DNA from: an uncultured Eubacteriales bacterium
Lineage (GTDB): Bacteria > Bacillota > Clostridia > Peptostreptococcales > Anaerovoracaceae
Reading direction: 5' to 3'
Length of the DNA: 64,000 nucleotides
Assembly: GCA_902790905.1 (NCBI GenBank)
Contig: CADATO010000001.1
Span: forward strand, 62,001 to 126,000
Shown here: positions 54,450 to 63,608 of the stretch, piece after piece
How positions within the stretch are numbered: the first letter of the stretch is position 1
How the letters are laid out: the number at the start of each line of letters is the position of its first letter
Made by a program: the position numbers and the translations under genes
The notes under the pieces: generated by a model
Seen by the model: the letters and a program-made list of their open reading frames with translations, nothing else
Told to the model about the DNA's origin: nothing
The model's database searches: none

Positions 54450-56833
54450 TGCAGAACGCTCCCTTCCGCATCGGTCAGGTCGATGGTCGGCTCGACGACG
54501 TCATGCTTGACGCGGTCCGCCTCTTCGGCGCGCTTGCCGTCGTTCCAGTGGCTCATGTCGCCCACCAGATAACCGGTGATGCGGCGGATGCGCTCAAATC
54601 CTTCATCGGACGCATCGTCTTCCCTGCGGCCGCACATCGGGCACTCGTTGTCGATGATGCCGGTGAATCCGCAGACCGGGTCACGGTCGACCGGATGGTT
54701 GATGGAGCCGTAGCCGACGCCGGACTCCTTCATGCAGCGGATGATCTTCTCGAATGCATCGAGGTTCTTGAGCGGGTCACCGTCGAGCTCGACATAGGTG
54801 ATGTGACCGCCGTTGGTCAGTGCATGATACGGCGCTTCGATCTTGATCTTGTCAAACGCATTGATCGGATAGTAGACCGGCACGTGGAACGAGTTGGTGT
54901 AGTAGTCTCTGTCCGTCACACCGGGGATCTCGCCAAAACGCTTTTTGTCGATGCGGACAAAACGGCCGGACAGACCTTCTGCAGGTGTCGCGATCAGGGA
55001 GAAGTTCAGGCCGTACTTCTTCGAAGCTTCGTCCATGCGCTTTCTCATCAGGCCGACGATCTCAAGACCGAGGTTCTGCGCTTCCTTGCTCTCGCCGTGG
55101 TGGACGCCCAGCAGCGCCTTCAGGCATTCTGCAAGGCCGATGAAGCCCATGGTCAGCGTGCCGTGCTTGAGCACTTCGCCGACGGTATCTTCCGGCTTGA
55201 GCTTGTCGCTGTCGAGCCAGATGCCCTGTCCCATCAGGAACGGGAAGTTCTTGACCTTCTTGGCGGACTGGATCTTAAATCTCTCGAGGAGCTGATCGAT
55301 GACCAGCGAGATCATGCGGTCCAGATCGTCAAAGAAGAAGTCGAGGTTCTTGTTGGCTTTGATGGCCAGTCTCGGGAGGTTGATCGACGTGAAGGACAGG
55401 TTGCCTCTGCCGCCGACGACCTCTCTTGTCTTGTCGTAGTTATTCGCAATAACACGGGTACGGCAGCCCATGTAGGCGCATTCCGTGTTGTGGTCTTCCG
55501 GATTGTAATACTGCAGGTTGAACGGTGCATCCAGGAACGAGAAGTTCGGGAACAGGCGCTTCGCGCTGACGCGGCAGGCCAGTTTGAACAGGTCGTAGTT
55601 CGGATCGCCCGGGTTGTAGTTGACGCCTTCCTTGACCTTGAAGATGTGGATCGGGAAGATCGCGGTCTCGCCGTTGCCAAGACCCGCTTCGGTCGCCAGC
55701 ATGACGCACTCGGAGACGAGACGGCCTTCTGTGCTGGTATCCGTGCCGTAGTTGATGGACGAGAACGGGATCTGCGCACCCGCTCTGCTGTGCATAGTAT
55801 TGAGGTTGTGGACGAACGCTTCCATTGCCTGGTAGGTCGCTCTTCTGACCTCTTTGTGCGCGTACTTCATGGACTTCTTCTGCAGCTTGACGATCTCATC
55901 CTGATCGATCTTGTCGCCGAGCTTGTCCTTCAGTGCGACCGCTTCTCTTTCGCAGTAGTCGTTATCGTTATCCATGACGGGAAAAACGCCGGCCTCTTCT
56001 TCGATCTCCTTGCCGATCTCCTTGACCATGTCGACGCTGTCTTCCACATCGTGCAGGATGTCGAGCATCTTGCCCATGTTCGTCCAGTACAGCTTCTTAA
56101 AGGTCTTCTTGACGCCGTTGGCCATGCCGTAATCGAAATACGGGATGCTCTGGCCGCCGTGCTGGTCGTTCTGGTTGGACTGGATCGCGATGCATGCCAG
56201 TGCGGAATAGCTCGCGATGTCGTTCGGCTCTCTCAGGAAGCCGTGACCGGTCGAGAAACCATTGTGGAACAGTTTTTCGATGTCGATCTGGCAGCAGGTC
56301 GTTGTCAGTGTGAGAAAGTCGAGGTCATGAATGTGGATATCGCCTTCTCTGTGGGCTCTGGCATGCTCGGGTTTGAGGACATACATCTCGTAGAACTGCT
56401 TTGCGCCTTCGCTGCCGTACTTGAGCATGGTGCCCATGGCGGTATCGCCGTCGATGTTAGCGTTCTCACGCTTGACATCGTTGTCCTTCGCTTCTTTAAA
56501 GGTCAGGCTCTCGTAGGTCTTCATCAGGCGGGTATTCATGTCGCGGACACGGGTACGTTCCGCTCTGTACAGAATGTACTCCTTAGCGGTACGTGCATGT
56601 CCGTTCTCGATGAGGATCTTCTCGACGGCATCCTGGATCTGTTCGACCGACGGATGGTCGTTGTTGCAGACCTCTGTCAGATACAGTTCGGTCTGTTTCG
56701 CCAGATAGTTGGCCATGTCGCGGTCGTGCCCGCCGAGCGCTTCCGCAGCCTTGTAGATCGCATTGGCAATCTTGTCGATGTTGAATTCTACTGTACGTCC
56801 GTCCCTCTTGACGATCGTTCTGATGCCGTCCAT
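54446..56833 (-). CDS. nrdD: Anaerobic (class III) ribonucleoside-triphosphate reductase
   Basis: The ATG at 56833 (AGGAGG, 12 bases upstream) gives 795 residues. An ATP-cone allosteric domain (about 1-95, TIVKRDGRTVEFNIDKI) precedes the ten-stranded barrel; TECAYMGCRTRVI lies in the active-site region. Cys residues in DPVCGFTGIIDNECPMCGR bind zinc, and the radical Gly sits in RRITGYLVGD near the C-terminus. It reduces NTPs to dNTPs with formate, only without oxygen, which fits a strict anaerobe. An NrdR-like box lies upstream. Confidence 0.96.
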   Translation of the reverse strand: MDGIRTIVKRDGRTVEFNIDKIANAIYKAAEALGGHDRDMANYLAKQTELYLTEVCNNDHPSVEQIQDAVEKILIENGHARTAKEYILYRAERTRVRDMNTRLMKTYESLTFKEAKDNDVKRENANIDGDTAMGTMLKYGSEGAKQFYEMYVLKPEHARAHREGDIHIHDLDFLTLTTTCCQIDIEKLFHNGFSTGHGFLREPNDIASYSALACIAIQSNQNDQHGGQSIPYFDYGMANGVKKTFKKLYWTNMGKMLDILHDVEDSVDMVKEIGKEIEEEAGVFPVMDNDNDYCEREAVALKDKLGDKIDQDEIVKLQKKSMKYAHKEVRRATYQAMEAFVHNLNTMHSRAGAQIPFSSINYGTDTSTEGRLVSECVMLATEAGLGNGETAIFPIHIFKVKEGVNYNPGDPNYDLFKLACRVSAKRLFPNFSFLDAPFNLQYYNPEDHNTECAYMGCRTRVIANNYDKTREVVGGRGNLSFTSINLPRLAIKANKNLDFFFDDLDRMISLVIDQLLERFKIQSAKKVKNFPFLMGQGIWLDSDKLKPEDTVGEVLKHGTLTMGFIGLAECLKALLGVHHGESKEAQNLGLEIVGLMRKRMDEASKKYGLNFSLIATPAEGLSGRFVRIDKKRFGEIPGVTDRDYYTNSFHVPVYYPINAFDKIKIEAPYHALTNGGHITYVELDGDPLKNLDAFEKIIRCMKESGVGYGSINHPVDRDPVCGFTGIIDNECPMCGRREDDASDEGFERIRRITGYLVGDMSHWNDGKRAEEADRVKHDVVEPTIDLTDAEGSVLQ

Positions 56834-56940
56834 TGTGTTCTTCCTCCTGTAACAACCCACTATTCAGACCTTTTATCGTACAATGCGGCAGCCAAAAACC
56901 GGCCGAAGCATTGCTATTACTGATGTCTGCGTGATTATGA

Positions 56941-56961
56941 CCACAACACAAGATGTTGTGG
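56941..56961. promoter_or_regulatory. NrdR-box-like palindrome between nrdD and the lipoprotein gene
   Basis: Perfect 8-base arms CCACAACA and TGTTGTGG around 5 bases. It contains CACAA-GATG-TTGTG, close to the NrdR consensus core (CACAA-N4-TTGTG-like). It lies about 110 bases before the nrdD start, where ATP/dATP-sensing NrdR would repress. Only one good box is seen, whereas two are usual. Confidence 0.5.
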
Positions 56962-57121
56962 CCAAATCACCGCATTTCTAATTTAGCGTACTAGAATTAG
57001 GATGTCAATGGGGGTTCAAAGACTTTTTCATTTTATTATTTTCTGTGGCACACGGCGCAATTTGTGCTATCATTGTCACAAGCTAAATGGCGGACCGGCA
57101 TCGGTCTGCAGGGAGACAATC

Positions 57122-58582
57122 ATGAATAAAACAAGCAAACAAGACAACCTGTCTGCCGGTTCACATAATAGTATATTGAAAACAAAAATCACCGCCCTTC
57201 TGCTCGCGGCGCTGCTCGTCTTTTCTCTGAGCAGCTGCGCAAAGATCAGCGGTCTTGATAAAGAGCGCGCAAAGGCGATCACAGAAGCCTCGGAAGAACT
57301 CCGGACCAGTCTGACCGAGTCCTTCACCGCAGCTGCCTCTTCCGAAGAGCTGCTCAATGCCATTGTTGCATTCGCGGATGAAAACGAGATTTATTATAAA
57401 CTGGTTAACAATAATTCCATTATTCTTGTTAAGCAGGCGGCAAGCGAAACCACAGAACTTCCGGAGATCACGCTGCACTGCAGCATCAGCAGCGAGAATA
57501 ATGAAGGCAGTGCCGCCAAAACCGCGGCGGTCCTGACTGCCCTGAAGGAAGCTTCCAACACTAGTAAAACAACTGTTATCGTCAGTCTGCGCGACGGCCT
57601 GTTCTACACTGGTGCCATGGCGCTGCCGACTGACTATCTGGAGACAGGTTATCTGGTCAACATTTCCGACTACGAAAAACCCGTTCTTTTCAAGAACAGC
57701 GCTTCTCTTGATACGCATCGTTTTTCCAGGGATCCGCAAACCGAACCTCTGGAAGGCTACAAATCCTACGAGATCAGCATTCAGGGCCTCCCCCGCAGCA
57801 CACCGGCGCAGATCGACGAAGAGCAGGATGACCCGGTTCTTATGCTGTACGATATTCTATCCTGGTGCGAGCAGACCCATATCGACTACCATCTGTCGTC
57901 TTTCAAAGCCGGCGACAGTTTTGAAACCCTGCCGCAGAGTGCATCGCTGACGATCTCGATTGACCCGACGGATACCGGCAAATTCCAGAATAAAGTGTAC
58001 GACATGATCAGCGACTTCAATGAAAAGCACAGCGAGGATGCTGTCCCGCCCTCGTTCACGATGCACCACATCGACGCGCTGACAAGTGCAGTCTCCACGG
58101 CGGATGCCACCGATCTTGTCGGCCTCATCTATATCCTGCTCAGCAATTTTGACTATCTGAGCAAGAATGAAGTCGAGACGACGGTCGGCAGACAGGACTT
58201 CTCCCTCATCGATGTCTCCGACCGCAGCATGAGCTTTACGATCAGCTGCCGGTTCATGGACGCCTCCAAGGAACACGATGACTCCAGCGCCTTCCAGGAA
58301 CTCGCCAGACTGAACAGCTTCTCGGTGCTTGACAGGGAGATCTATCCGCGCTGGACACCCGAAGAGGAGTCTCTGCTGCAGATGAGTTTCGAGCGCTGCG
58401 CCGAACAGGCCAAGCTCTCCCCGCACTCAGTCTCCACCGTCGACATTCTGGAAACAGGTGTCTTTGCCATGAAGAATCCGGACCTCCAGCAGCTGGCTAT
58501 CGGCATTCCTCCGGAAAGCTGCGGCGATCTGACAAAAGCACTGGTGCTGCTGATTGAAAACGGCGGGCAGTCCGCTCTGTAA
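57122..58582 (+). CDS. Lipoprotein with a degenerate PepD (M20C peptidase)-like fold
   Basis: The start at 57122 (GGGAGA upstream) gives 486 residues with a lipoprotein signal: basic start, hydrophobic ALLLAALLVF and lipobox LSSC with Cys39. The mature part follows the order of Xaa-His dipeptidase PepD: LHCSISS where PepD has HxDMV, LRDGLFYTGAMAL for DEETGMTGA, YLVNISDYE for LLNIDSEE, a middle dimer-like block, RSMSFTISCR for the RSS strand, and DREIYPRW then VDILETGVFAMKNPDL for YPGW and HAGLECG. All but the first metal ligand are lost (the last His is Asp441), so it is probably a non-catalytic, surface-anchored relative. A TATCAT extended -10 lies at 57068-57073. Function unknown. Confidence 0.75.
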   Translation: MNKTSKQDNLSAGSHNSILKTKITALLLAALLVFSLSSCAKISGLDKERAKAITEASEELRTSLTESFTAAASSEELLNAIVAFADENEIYYKLVNNNSIILVKQAASETTELPEITLHCSISSENNEGSAAKTAAVLTALKEASNTSKTTVIVSLRDGLFYTGAMALPTDYLETGYLVNISDYEKPVLFKNSASLDTHRFSRDPQTEPLEGYKSYEISIQGLPRSTPAQIDEEQDDPVLMLYDILSWCEQTHIDYHLSSFKAGDSFETLPQSASLTISIDPTDTGKFQNKVYDMISDFNEKHSEDAVPPSFTMHHIDALTSAVSTADATDLVGLIYILLSNFDYLSKNEVETTVGRQDFSLIDVSDRSMSFTISCRFMDASKEHDDSSAFQELARLNSFSVLDREIYPRWTPEEESLLQMSFERCAEQAKLSPHSVSTVDILETGVFAMKNPDLQQLAIGIPPESCGDLTKALVLLIENGGQSAL

Positions 58583-58612
58583 AGCAGTATCAGCCAGAAC
58601 AGAACATAAGAA

Positions 58613-58643
58613 AATACCGGTCCTGCAAAGACCGGTATTCTTT
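58613..58643. terminator. Terminator of the lipoprotein gene
   Basis: A 10-bp perfect stem AATACCGGTC/GACCGGTATT with a 7-base loop is followed by CTTTTG; preceded by A residues, so it can also serve the convergent hydrolase gene. Confidence 0.85.
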
Positions 58644-58684
58644 TGCCGTTTTGAATTATGAAAGCTTATGCAGCCGCCGGTGCG

Positions 58685-59608
58685 CTATACCGACTGAATC
58701 CACTGCAGGACGTCCGCCATGACTTCCTCTTTGTTCAGTTCGTTCAGAACTTCGTGGCGGCATTCCGGATAGATCTTTTTGGTGACGGCGGTATGCCCTG
58801 TCTGTTCCAGTTTTGCGCAGACCGCATCGATGCCTTTGCCGTAGTCGCCTACCGGATCCAGCTCGCCGCTGATCACGAGGATCGGCAGATCCTGCGGTAC
58901 CGCTTTGAACCAGCCGGCTGTATTCGATTCGCCATTCACGATGACAAGGTCCTTCATTCCCTGCACGGTGAACAGGTAGCCGCAGTACGGATCCTCGATA
59001 TACTTGTCCACGATCTCCGTGTCGCGGGTGAGCCAGTCAAAGGCCGTCCGCCCTTCAAAGCGCTTGCCGTACGAGCCGAATGCCAGGTTGTTCATGGTAT
59101 TGCTCTTATGCTTCTTGCCTTTGAGCGCGCCGATCAGCGAAGCCATGATCTTGCCCGCGCCGCCGGCGGGATTGGGGCCGCCTGTGCCCATGTAGACCGC
59201 ACCGGCAAAGCCGTCTTCCGGATACCAGGCGGTGTACAGCCGGCAGATGAAGGACCCCATCGAGTGCCCCATCACGATGATCTTCTTGTCCGGATTCTGT
59301 CTTTTCGCCTCGAGCACCATCTCCCGGAAGTCTTCGACCAGCCCTTTGTAACCGTCTTTTTCGCCGAACCAGCCGGTCAGATCGTAGTCGGTGTTGGATT
59401 TGCCGTGATTGGCCATATCGTGCATATAGACGGCCACCCCGTTGCTGCAGAGATACTCGATAAAGCCGAGATACCGCTCTCTGTGCTCCGCCATGCCGTG
59501 GTGGATGACCAGAATGGTATCGAACGCACCGTCATCCGGTGTATAAGCGCTGGCATCGATCTGGCAGACGCCGGTTGCCGAAGAAAATGTAAAGTTTTTC
59601 GTGTTCAT
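58685..59608 (-). CDS. Alpha/beta hydrolase (monoacylglycerol lipase-like)
   Basis: The 307-residue protein has VIHHGMAEHRERY (oxyanion region), VMGHSMGSFICRLY with the nucleophile Ser, DPVGDYGKGIDAV with the acid and CRHEVLNE with the His. Serine hydrolases of the lysophospholipase/monoacylglycerol lipase group split lipid esters. There is no signal peptide. It ends the hydrolase-rich cluster, 14 bases after DUF362. The ribosome site AAAGGAATCGCTC contains a GGAATCGC octamer. Confidence 0.88.
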   Translation of the reverse strand: MNTKNFTFSSATGVCQIDASAYTPDDGAFDTILVIHHGMAEHRERYLGFIEYLCSNGVAVYMHDMANHGKSNTDYDLTGWFGEKDGYKGLVEDFREMVLEAKRQNPDKKIIVMGHSMGSFICRLYTAWYPEDGFAGAVYMGTGGPNPAGGAGKIMASLIGALKGKKHKSNTMNNLAFGSYGKRFEGRTAFDWLTRDTEIVDKYIEDPYCGYLFTVQGMKDLVIVNGESNTAGWFKAVPQDLPILVISGELDPVGDYGKGIDAVCAKLEQTGHTAVTKKIYPECRHEVLNELNKEEVMADVLQWIQSV

Positions 59609-59622
59609 GAGCGATTCCTTTC

Positions 59623-60816
59623 CTAGTTGTAACGTACCCCGTATTCTTTACGGTCGCCGAGTATGCCCTTCACAACGTCCACGTTGCCGGGCGGGCACCC
59701 GACCACCCAGCGGAAGCCCTTCGCCTCCGCGAGTTTTTTACAGCAGATCCCGATGCATACCGTGTTGTCCGCATTAGCGCCCTCCGGCAGCATCTCCTCT
59801 GTACACGGTCCGACGCAAACATTCATGCCCTCGAGGTATGGGAACAGATCCTGCGCCTTCATGTCCATCAGTGCGCTGAGTACCGTGTTGTGGCAGCCCG
59901 TGCAAGCGTCTTTGCTGAAGATCAGATTGAAAGACTCTGGTACGCCTTCGATCTCGACCTCGCTGGAGCGTTTGAAGCGGCTCGCCACTTCGTCGATTTG
60001 TTTGCCGATGACGTCGATCTTTGCCAGGTCCATCTCCCCGAAGCCGCGTTTTGCCGCCGCCTTCGTGATCATGACTTCTTCGGGCTCGTACCCCATGATC
60101 TTGCCGGTCACAGCTTCACAGGCAACGAGGTCCTTGGATCCGATGATGAGGTCCATGCGCTTGGTCTCGCCGAAGATCGGACCCAGACCCTGCTGGCCGT
60201 ATGTGCCGTCGATGATTTCAAGACATGGCTTGAGGTACAGGTTCCAGTCGACCACGCCTTCGATGAGCCCCTTCTTGTGGAAGTCCTTCTTCTGCGTGTC
60301 GACAAGCAGTCCTTTCAGATTTTTCATGCCGAGCGTGATCTCGGTCTGGTCGTGCGTCTTCATGACCGGCACCGTGATGATGGCATCGCAGTCGCGCACC
60401 ATTTCCCAGGTGTCGATCGTGCTGAACACGACGCCGTCTCCGATCTCCACCTTGCAGCGTGCGTTCTCTTTCGCTTTGAGATCGATGACCGGGATTCCCT
60501 GATCGCGCAGCTTCTGGTAGCCGCATTTTTCGATGGTCAGCTCGGTGTCAGCACCGGCTGCAGAAGACTCCGCGATTACGGGCTCTGCACCGGTGGCCTT
60601 CACAGCCTCATACAGCGCCAGACAGACCTCCCAGCGCGTGATGCCGCCAGATAGACGGTCCGTGGGACAAGCGACCAGATTTGGCTTAATTATGACCTTG
60701 TATCCGGGCTTGATGATATCCTCGATCCCGCCGAGATCGGCCAGCACCTGGTCAACGGTTGCTTTGATAGCGGCATAGTCGTCGCCGCCGGTCTTTCTTA
60801 CAGATACAACAGGCAT
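59623..60816 (-). CDS. DUF362 protein with Cys-rich C-terminus
   Basis: The 397-residue protein matches the DUF362 family (COG2006), proteins of unknown function with possible iron-sulfur binding. The first 290 residues carry KPGYKVIIKPNLVACPTDR, VPVMKTHDQTEITLGMKNLKG and IIDGTYGQQGLGP, hallmarks of the family. The last 100 residues hold many Cys (CTGC, VCVGPC, CIGICC, GCPPG), enough for one or two clusters. It could be a redox or metal-handling protein. It is flanked by the C26 amidotransferase-like and alpha/beta hydrolase genes. Confidence 0.85.
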   Translation of the reverse strand: MPVVSVRKTGGDDYAAIKATVDQVLADLGGIEDIIKPGYKVIIKPNLVACPTDRLSGGITRWEVCLALYEAVKATGAEPVIAESSAAGADTELTIEKCGYQKLRDQGIPVIDLKAKENARCKVEIGDGVVFSTIDTWEMVRDCDAIITVPVMKTHDQTEITLGMKNLKGLLVDTQKKDFHKKGLIEGVVDWNLYLKPCLEIIDGTYGQQGLGPIFGETKRMDLIIGSKDLVACEAVTGKIMGYEPEEVMITKAAAKRGFGEMDLAKIDVIGKQIDEVASRFKRSSEVEIEGVPESFNLIFSKDACTGCHNTVLSALMDMKAQDLFPYLEGMNVCVGPCTEEMLPEGANADNTVCIGICCKKLAEAKGFRWVVGCPPGNVDVVKGILGDRKEYGVRYN

Positions 60817-60835
60817 GGCTCTTACCTCCTCTCCT

Positions 60836-61537
60836 CTATTTCATCGCATCTGCGAACGCATGGAAAATCTTCACGCTGCTGTCGTCCTTCGTACCGAAGA
60901 ATTCCGGATGCCACTGCACCGCCCACAGAAAACGGTGCCCCGGCATATAGACCGCCTCGATCAGCCCGTCCGGCGAGACCGCCATTTCTTTCAGTCCCGG
61001 CGCCAGATCTTTGATCGCCTGGTGGTGATAGCTGTTCACCCCCAGCTGCTCTTTCTGCAGGCACGCGTAGAGCGGCGATTCCTTTAAGACAGTGACCTCA
61101 TGGATCGGCACGTCGTACGGCGGCTGCTGATGGTGCTCGATGTCCGAGGGATGCTGCAGATCGAGATCCTGATAGAGCGTGCCGCCAAGGGCCGCATTCA
61201 CATACTGGATCCCCCTGCAGATGCCAAACAGCGGCTTATCTTCGTCGATGGCTTTGCGGAGCACGATGGCTTCCATCCGGTCGCGCCCCTCGCACGCAGC
61301 GATGAGCCCCTCCAGCGGCGTTTCCCCATAGACTTCCGGAGAGACATCGTGGCCGCCCGTGAACAGAAAACCGTCGCACATATCCATCAGCTGCGCCAGA
61401 TCTTCCTCATCGTCCGTCAGAGGCAGGATCAGCGGAAGCGTACCGGCTTCCTCCAGGCCTTCCAGATAGCCGGGCAGCATCCAGAGGCTGTCTTTGTCAT
61501 CATCCCATAAAGGCATCACACCAACGACCGGTCTCAT
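60836..61537 (-). CDS. Class I glutamine amidotransferase-like hydrolase (peptidase C26)
   Basis: The ATG at 61537 is chosen over 61540 for better distance from AGGAGG; 233 residues. Motifs: GFLFTGGHDVSPEVYGE, the nucleophile Cys in LFGICRGIQYVNAALGGTLYQD and the His in WAVQWHPEFFG. C26 members cut gamma-glutamyl amide bonds, for example PuuD acting on gamma-glutamyl-GABA, or folate poly-gamma-glutamate. There are no puuABC genes nearby. The genome also encodes a gamma-glutamyl ligase pair at 20.4-23.1 kb, so gamma-glutamyl chemistry may be a theme. Confidence 0.88.
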   Translation of the reverse strand: MRPVVGVMPLWDDDKDSLWMLPGYLEGLEEAGTLPLILPLTDDEEDLAQLMDMCDGFLFTGGHDVSPEVYGETPLEGLIAACEGRDRMEAIVLRKAIDEDKPLFGICRGIQYVNAALGGTLYQDLDLQHPSDIEHHQQPPYDVPIHEVTVLKESPLYACLQKEQLGVNSYHHQAIKDLAPGLKEMAVSPDGLIEAVYMPGHRFLWAVQWHPEFFGTKDDSSVKIFHAFADAMK

Positions 61538-61547
61538 CATGTACCTC

Positions 61548-62189
61548 CTAGTCCTGCAGGATAATCTTTGTTTCGATGGCAGGGTCGACCAGAGACGCGA
61601 ACCGCTCTCCGTCGCTCTTCTTTCCGACGATGGTGCCGTAGTGGGTCGGAATCGCCACTGCCGGCCGGATCGTATTGATCAGGTCCGCTGCTTCTTTTGC
61701 GTCCATCGTGAACTTGCCGCCCACCGGTACGAGCGCGATGTCGCACTGCACGGCGCTGTTTTCTTTCGTCTTGTCTGTATCTCCGGCGATGTAGACCTTC
61801 TGTCCGTCAAGCTCCAGGATATATCCCACCCAGCCGTTTTTCTTCGGGTGGAACGGCTTAAGCTTATTATATGAAGCGACGGTAGCAAAAGACAGGCCGG
61901 CAACCTTGTACGCCTGCCCCGGTACGACCGTCTCGATGGCTTTTACCTGCCCGGTGAAGACACCTGCCTGCGCCGCCATCTTTTCCGGTACGATCAGGAC
62001 CGTATCCGGACAGATGACCTTTGCAAGATCTTCAGGTGAAAAATGATCGTAGTGATCATGTGTGATCAGGACGATGTCCGCATCACGGGGCGATTCGTTC
62101 ATGCGGAACGGATCCGCATAGATCGTTCCGGCACTGCAGCGGATACGGATACTGCTCTGGGTGAACACTTCGATATTCGATATATCCAT
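61548..62189 (-). CDS. Metallo-beta-lactamase-fold hydrolase (UlaG-like)
   Basis: The 213-residue protein has the HxHxDH motif as THDHYDHFSPEDL and the later metal ligands in YIAGDTDKT and PTHYGTIVG. It resembles small UlaG/YtkL-like MBL-fold hydrolases, whose substrates range from lactones to phosphodiesters. The gene lies 59 bases after the nucleoside phosphorylase-like gene and 10 bases before the C26 gene. Confidence 0.9.
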   Translation of the reverse strand: MDISNIEVFTQSSIRIRCSAGTIYADPFRMNESPRDADIVLITHDHYDHFSPEDLAKVICPDTVLIVPEKMAAQAGVFTGQVKAIETVVPGQAYKVAGLSFATVASYNKLKPFHPKKNGWVGYILELDGQKVYIAGDTDKTKENSAVQCDIALVPVGGKFTMDAKEAADLINTIRPAVAIPTHYGTIVGKKSDGERFASLVDPAIETKIILQD

Positions 62190-62248
62190 GGTTCCCTCCT
62201 ATTCCCATTAACAGGTATAGCAATAGTATAGCACTTTCGTTGCTTTAC

Positions 62249-62998
62249 TTATATCCGCTGTGCGATCTCCAAAGCGATCCGGAGCTTACCAAGGTCATGG
62301 TTGGCGCCCGGAAGATCCGTGATATCGTAATCGCTCTCCGCCAGCACATCGCCCGCCTCCAGAAAGTCGAACAGTTCCAGCCCGTAGAAATCACAGGCAG
62401 CCTGCACACCTGCCACTTCCATCTCCACTGCGATGCAGCCTTCCTGCTTTCTTTTCTGCACCAGACCAGCTGTCTCGCGGAGCATCGAGTCCGTTGTCCA
62501 CCCCCGGCCTTTGGCGTACGGTGCACCGATCTTATCGAAGGCCGCCGCCACTTTATCAGCATTTCGGACCGTGATGTAATCCGCCGGCGGAGCAAAATAG
62601 TAGGAGCAACCCTCACCGCGGTAGCTTTCTGTGGGGATGATGTATCTACCTCCTGTTGCCGCCTCATCCAGGCTGCCGCAGGAGCCGAACATGATGAACT
62701 TTGCAGCGCCGGTCAGCCAGTGCGCCTGATAGCAAAGATCCGCCGCAATGGCAGAGCCGATCCCGGACAGATAAAAGGCGATCTGCTCGCCCGCAAGGTC
62801 GAAACTATAGATCGGGATATTGCCATTGCACTGCCCGATGGTGGCGATTCTCTCACATGCATACTCTTCCAGCAGATGATCATGGATCACCTTGGAAAAC
62901 AGGATCAGGCATTTATCCACGATATGCTTCGGCTTTCCGTAAAAATGCTCGAGGCTGACCACAGAGCTTGTGTCGTTGTCATAATCGTGAATGATCAT
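62249..62998 (-). CDS. Nucleoside phosphorylase-like protein
   Basis: The 249-residue protein belongs to the PNP/uridine phosphorylase family. GIGSAIAADLCYQ and MFGSCGSLDEA match the phosphate/ribose parts and GCIAVEMEVAGVQAACDFYG the VEME motif. It lacks the usual GDPxR phosphate loop at its start (MIIHDYDNDTSSVVSLEHFYGKP), so the phosphate site may differ. It may cleave nucleosides or act in nucleotide salvage. The gene follows the decayed esterase by 3 bases. Confidence 0.85.
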   Translation of the reverse strand: MIIHDYDNDTSSVVSLEHFYGKPKHIVDKCLILFSKVIHDHLLEEYACERIATIGQCNGNIPIYSFDLAGEQIAFYLSGIGSAIAADLCYQAHWLTGAAKFIMFGSCGSLDEAATGGRYIIPTESYRGEGCSYYFAPPADYITVRNADKVAAAFDKIGAPYAKGRGWTTDSMLRETAGLVQKRKQEGCIAVEMEVAGVQAACDFYGLELFDFLEAGDVLAESDYDITDLPGANHDLGKLRIALEIAQRI

Positions 62999-63001
62999 CT
63001 C

Positions 63002-63508
63002 TTATTCTCCTTCGTGGAACATGCGCTTGATATACGCAGCCCTTTCTCCGACCATCTTCTTCGATGTCGGCGCGGTCACCTTGGTATCAAACCCATGCAT
63101 GGTTCCCTTCGCCTCGTGAAGCTCCGCTTCGATCCCGTTCTCCTTAAGCAACCTGGCAAACAGGATTCCATCGTCGTGCAGCGGGTCGAACTCCGCCACT
63201 TCAATGTACGCCGGCGGCAGACCGCTGCGCCGCGGTCCCTTGCCATCAGGCACGATGTCACGGCCAGCATGCCGCCCGCGCTGTCGCCGACTATGCAAGA
63301 TCGCGCGGGCCGAACAGCAGCATCTCAATCTCCCGCCCTGATAGCCTTGGATGCGCATACTCTGCACGACAAGCTCCGAATCCCGCCAGAGCGACTGCAT
63401 CGGCTTCATCATTTTCTGCGCCTGCAGGATGGCTGCTTTGCTCATCGGCGGTGCGAAATGGTTGAAAGGAAAAAACTCCTTACTGATGGCATATTCTTTC
63501 TTACTCAT
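63002..63508 (-). pseudogene. Decayed alpha/beta hydrolase-3 (acetyl esterase, HSL type)
   Basis: Both ends match an HSL-type esterase: the start MSKKEYAISKEFFPFNHFAPP and the end LPPAYIEVAEFDPLHDDGILFARLLKENG with a final GTMHGFD His. The middle is broken. The nucleophile segment GDSAGGMLAVTSCLMARDRGA exists only in the next frame, and the bases between GPRDLA and GDSAGG, and between ARDRGAA and LPPAYI, are missing, including the HGGGF oxyanion region. A functional member has about 310 residues; 168 codons remain. Two internal deletions plus a frameshift are the simplest explanation. Confidence 0.85.
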
Positions 63509-63608
63509 TTTCTCTCTTATTCATTCTTTTTCAAGGGGTTACATAAAACAGCCCGTGCCGGTTGCAGTACGCATAGATCTTCGCCGCCAGTTCTTCCTGC
63601 GTGGGATG

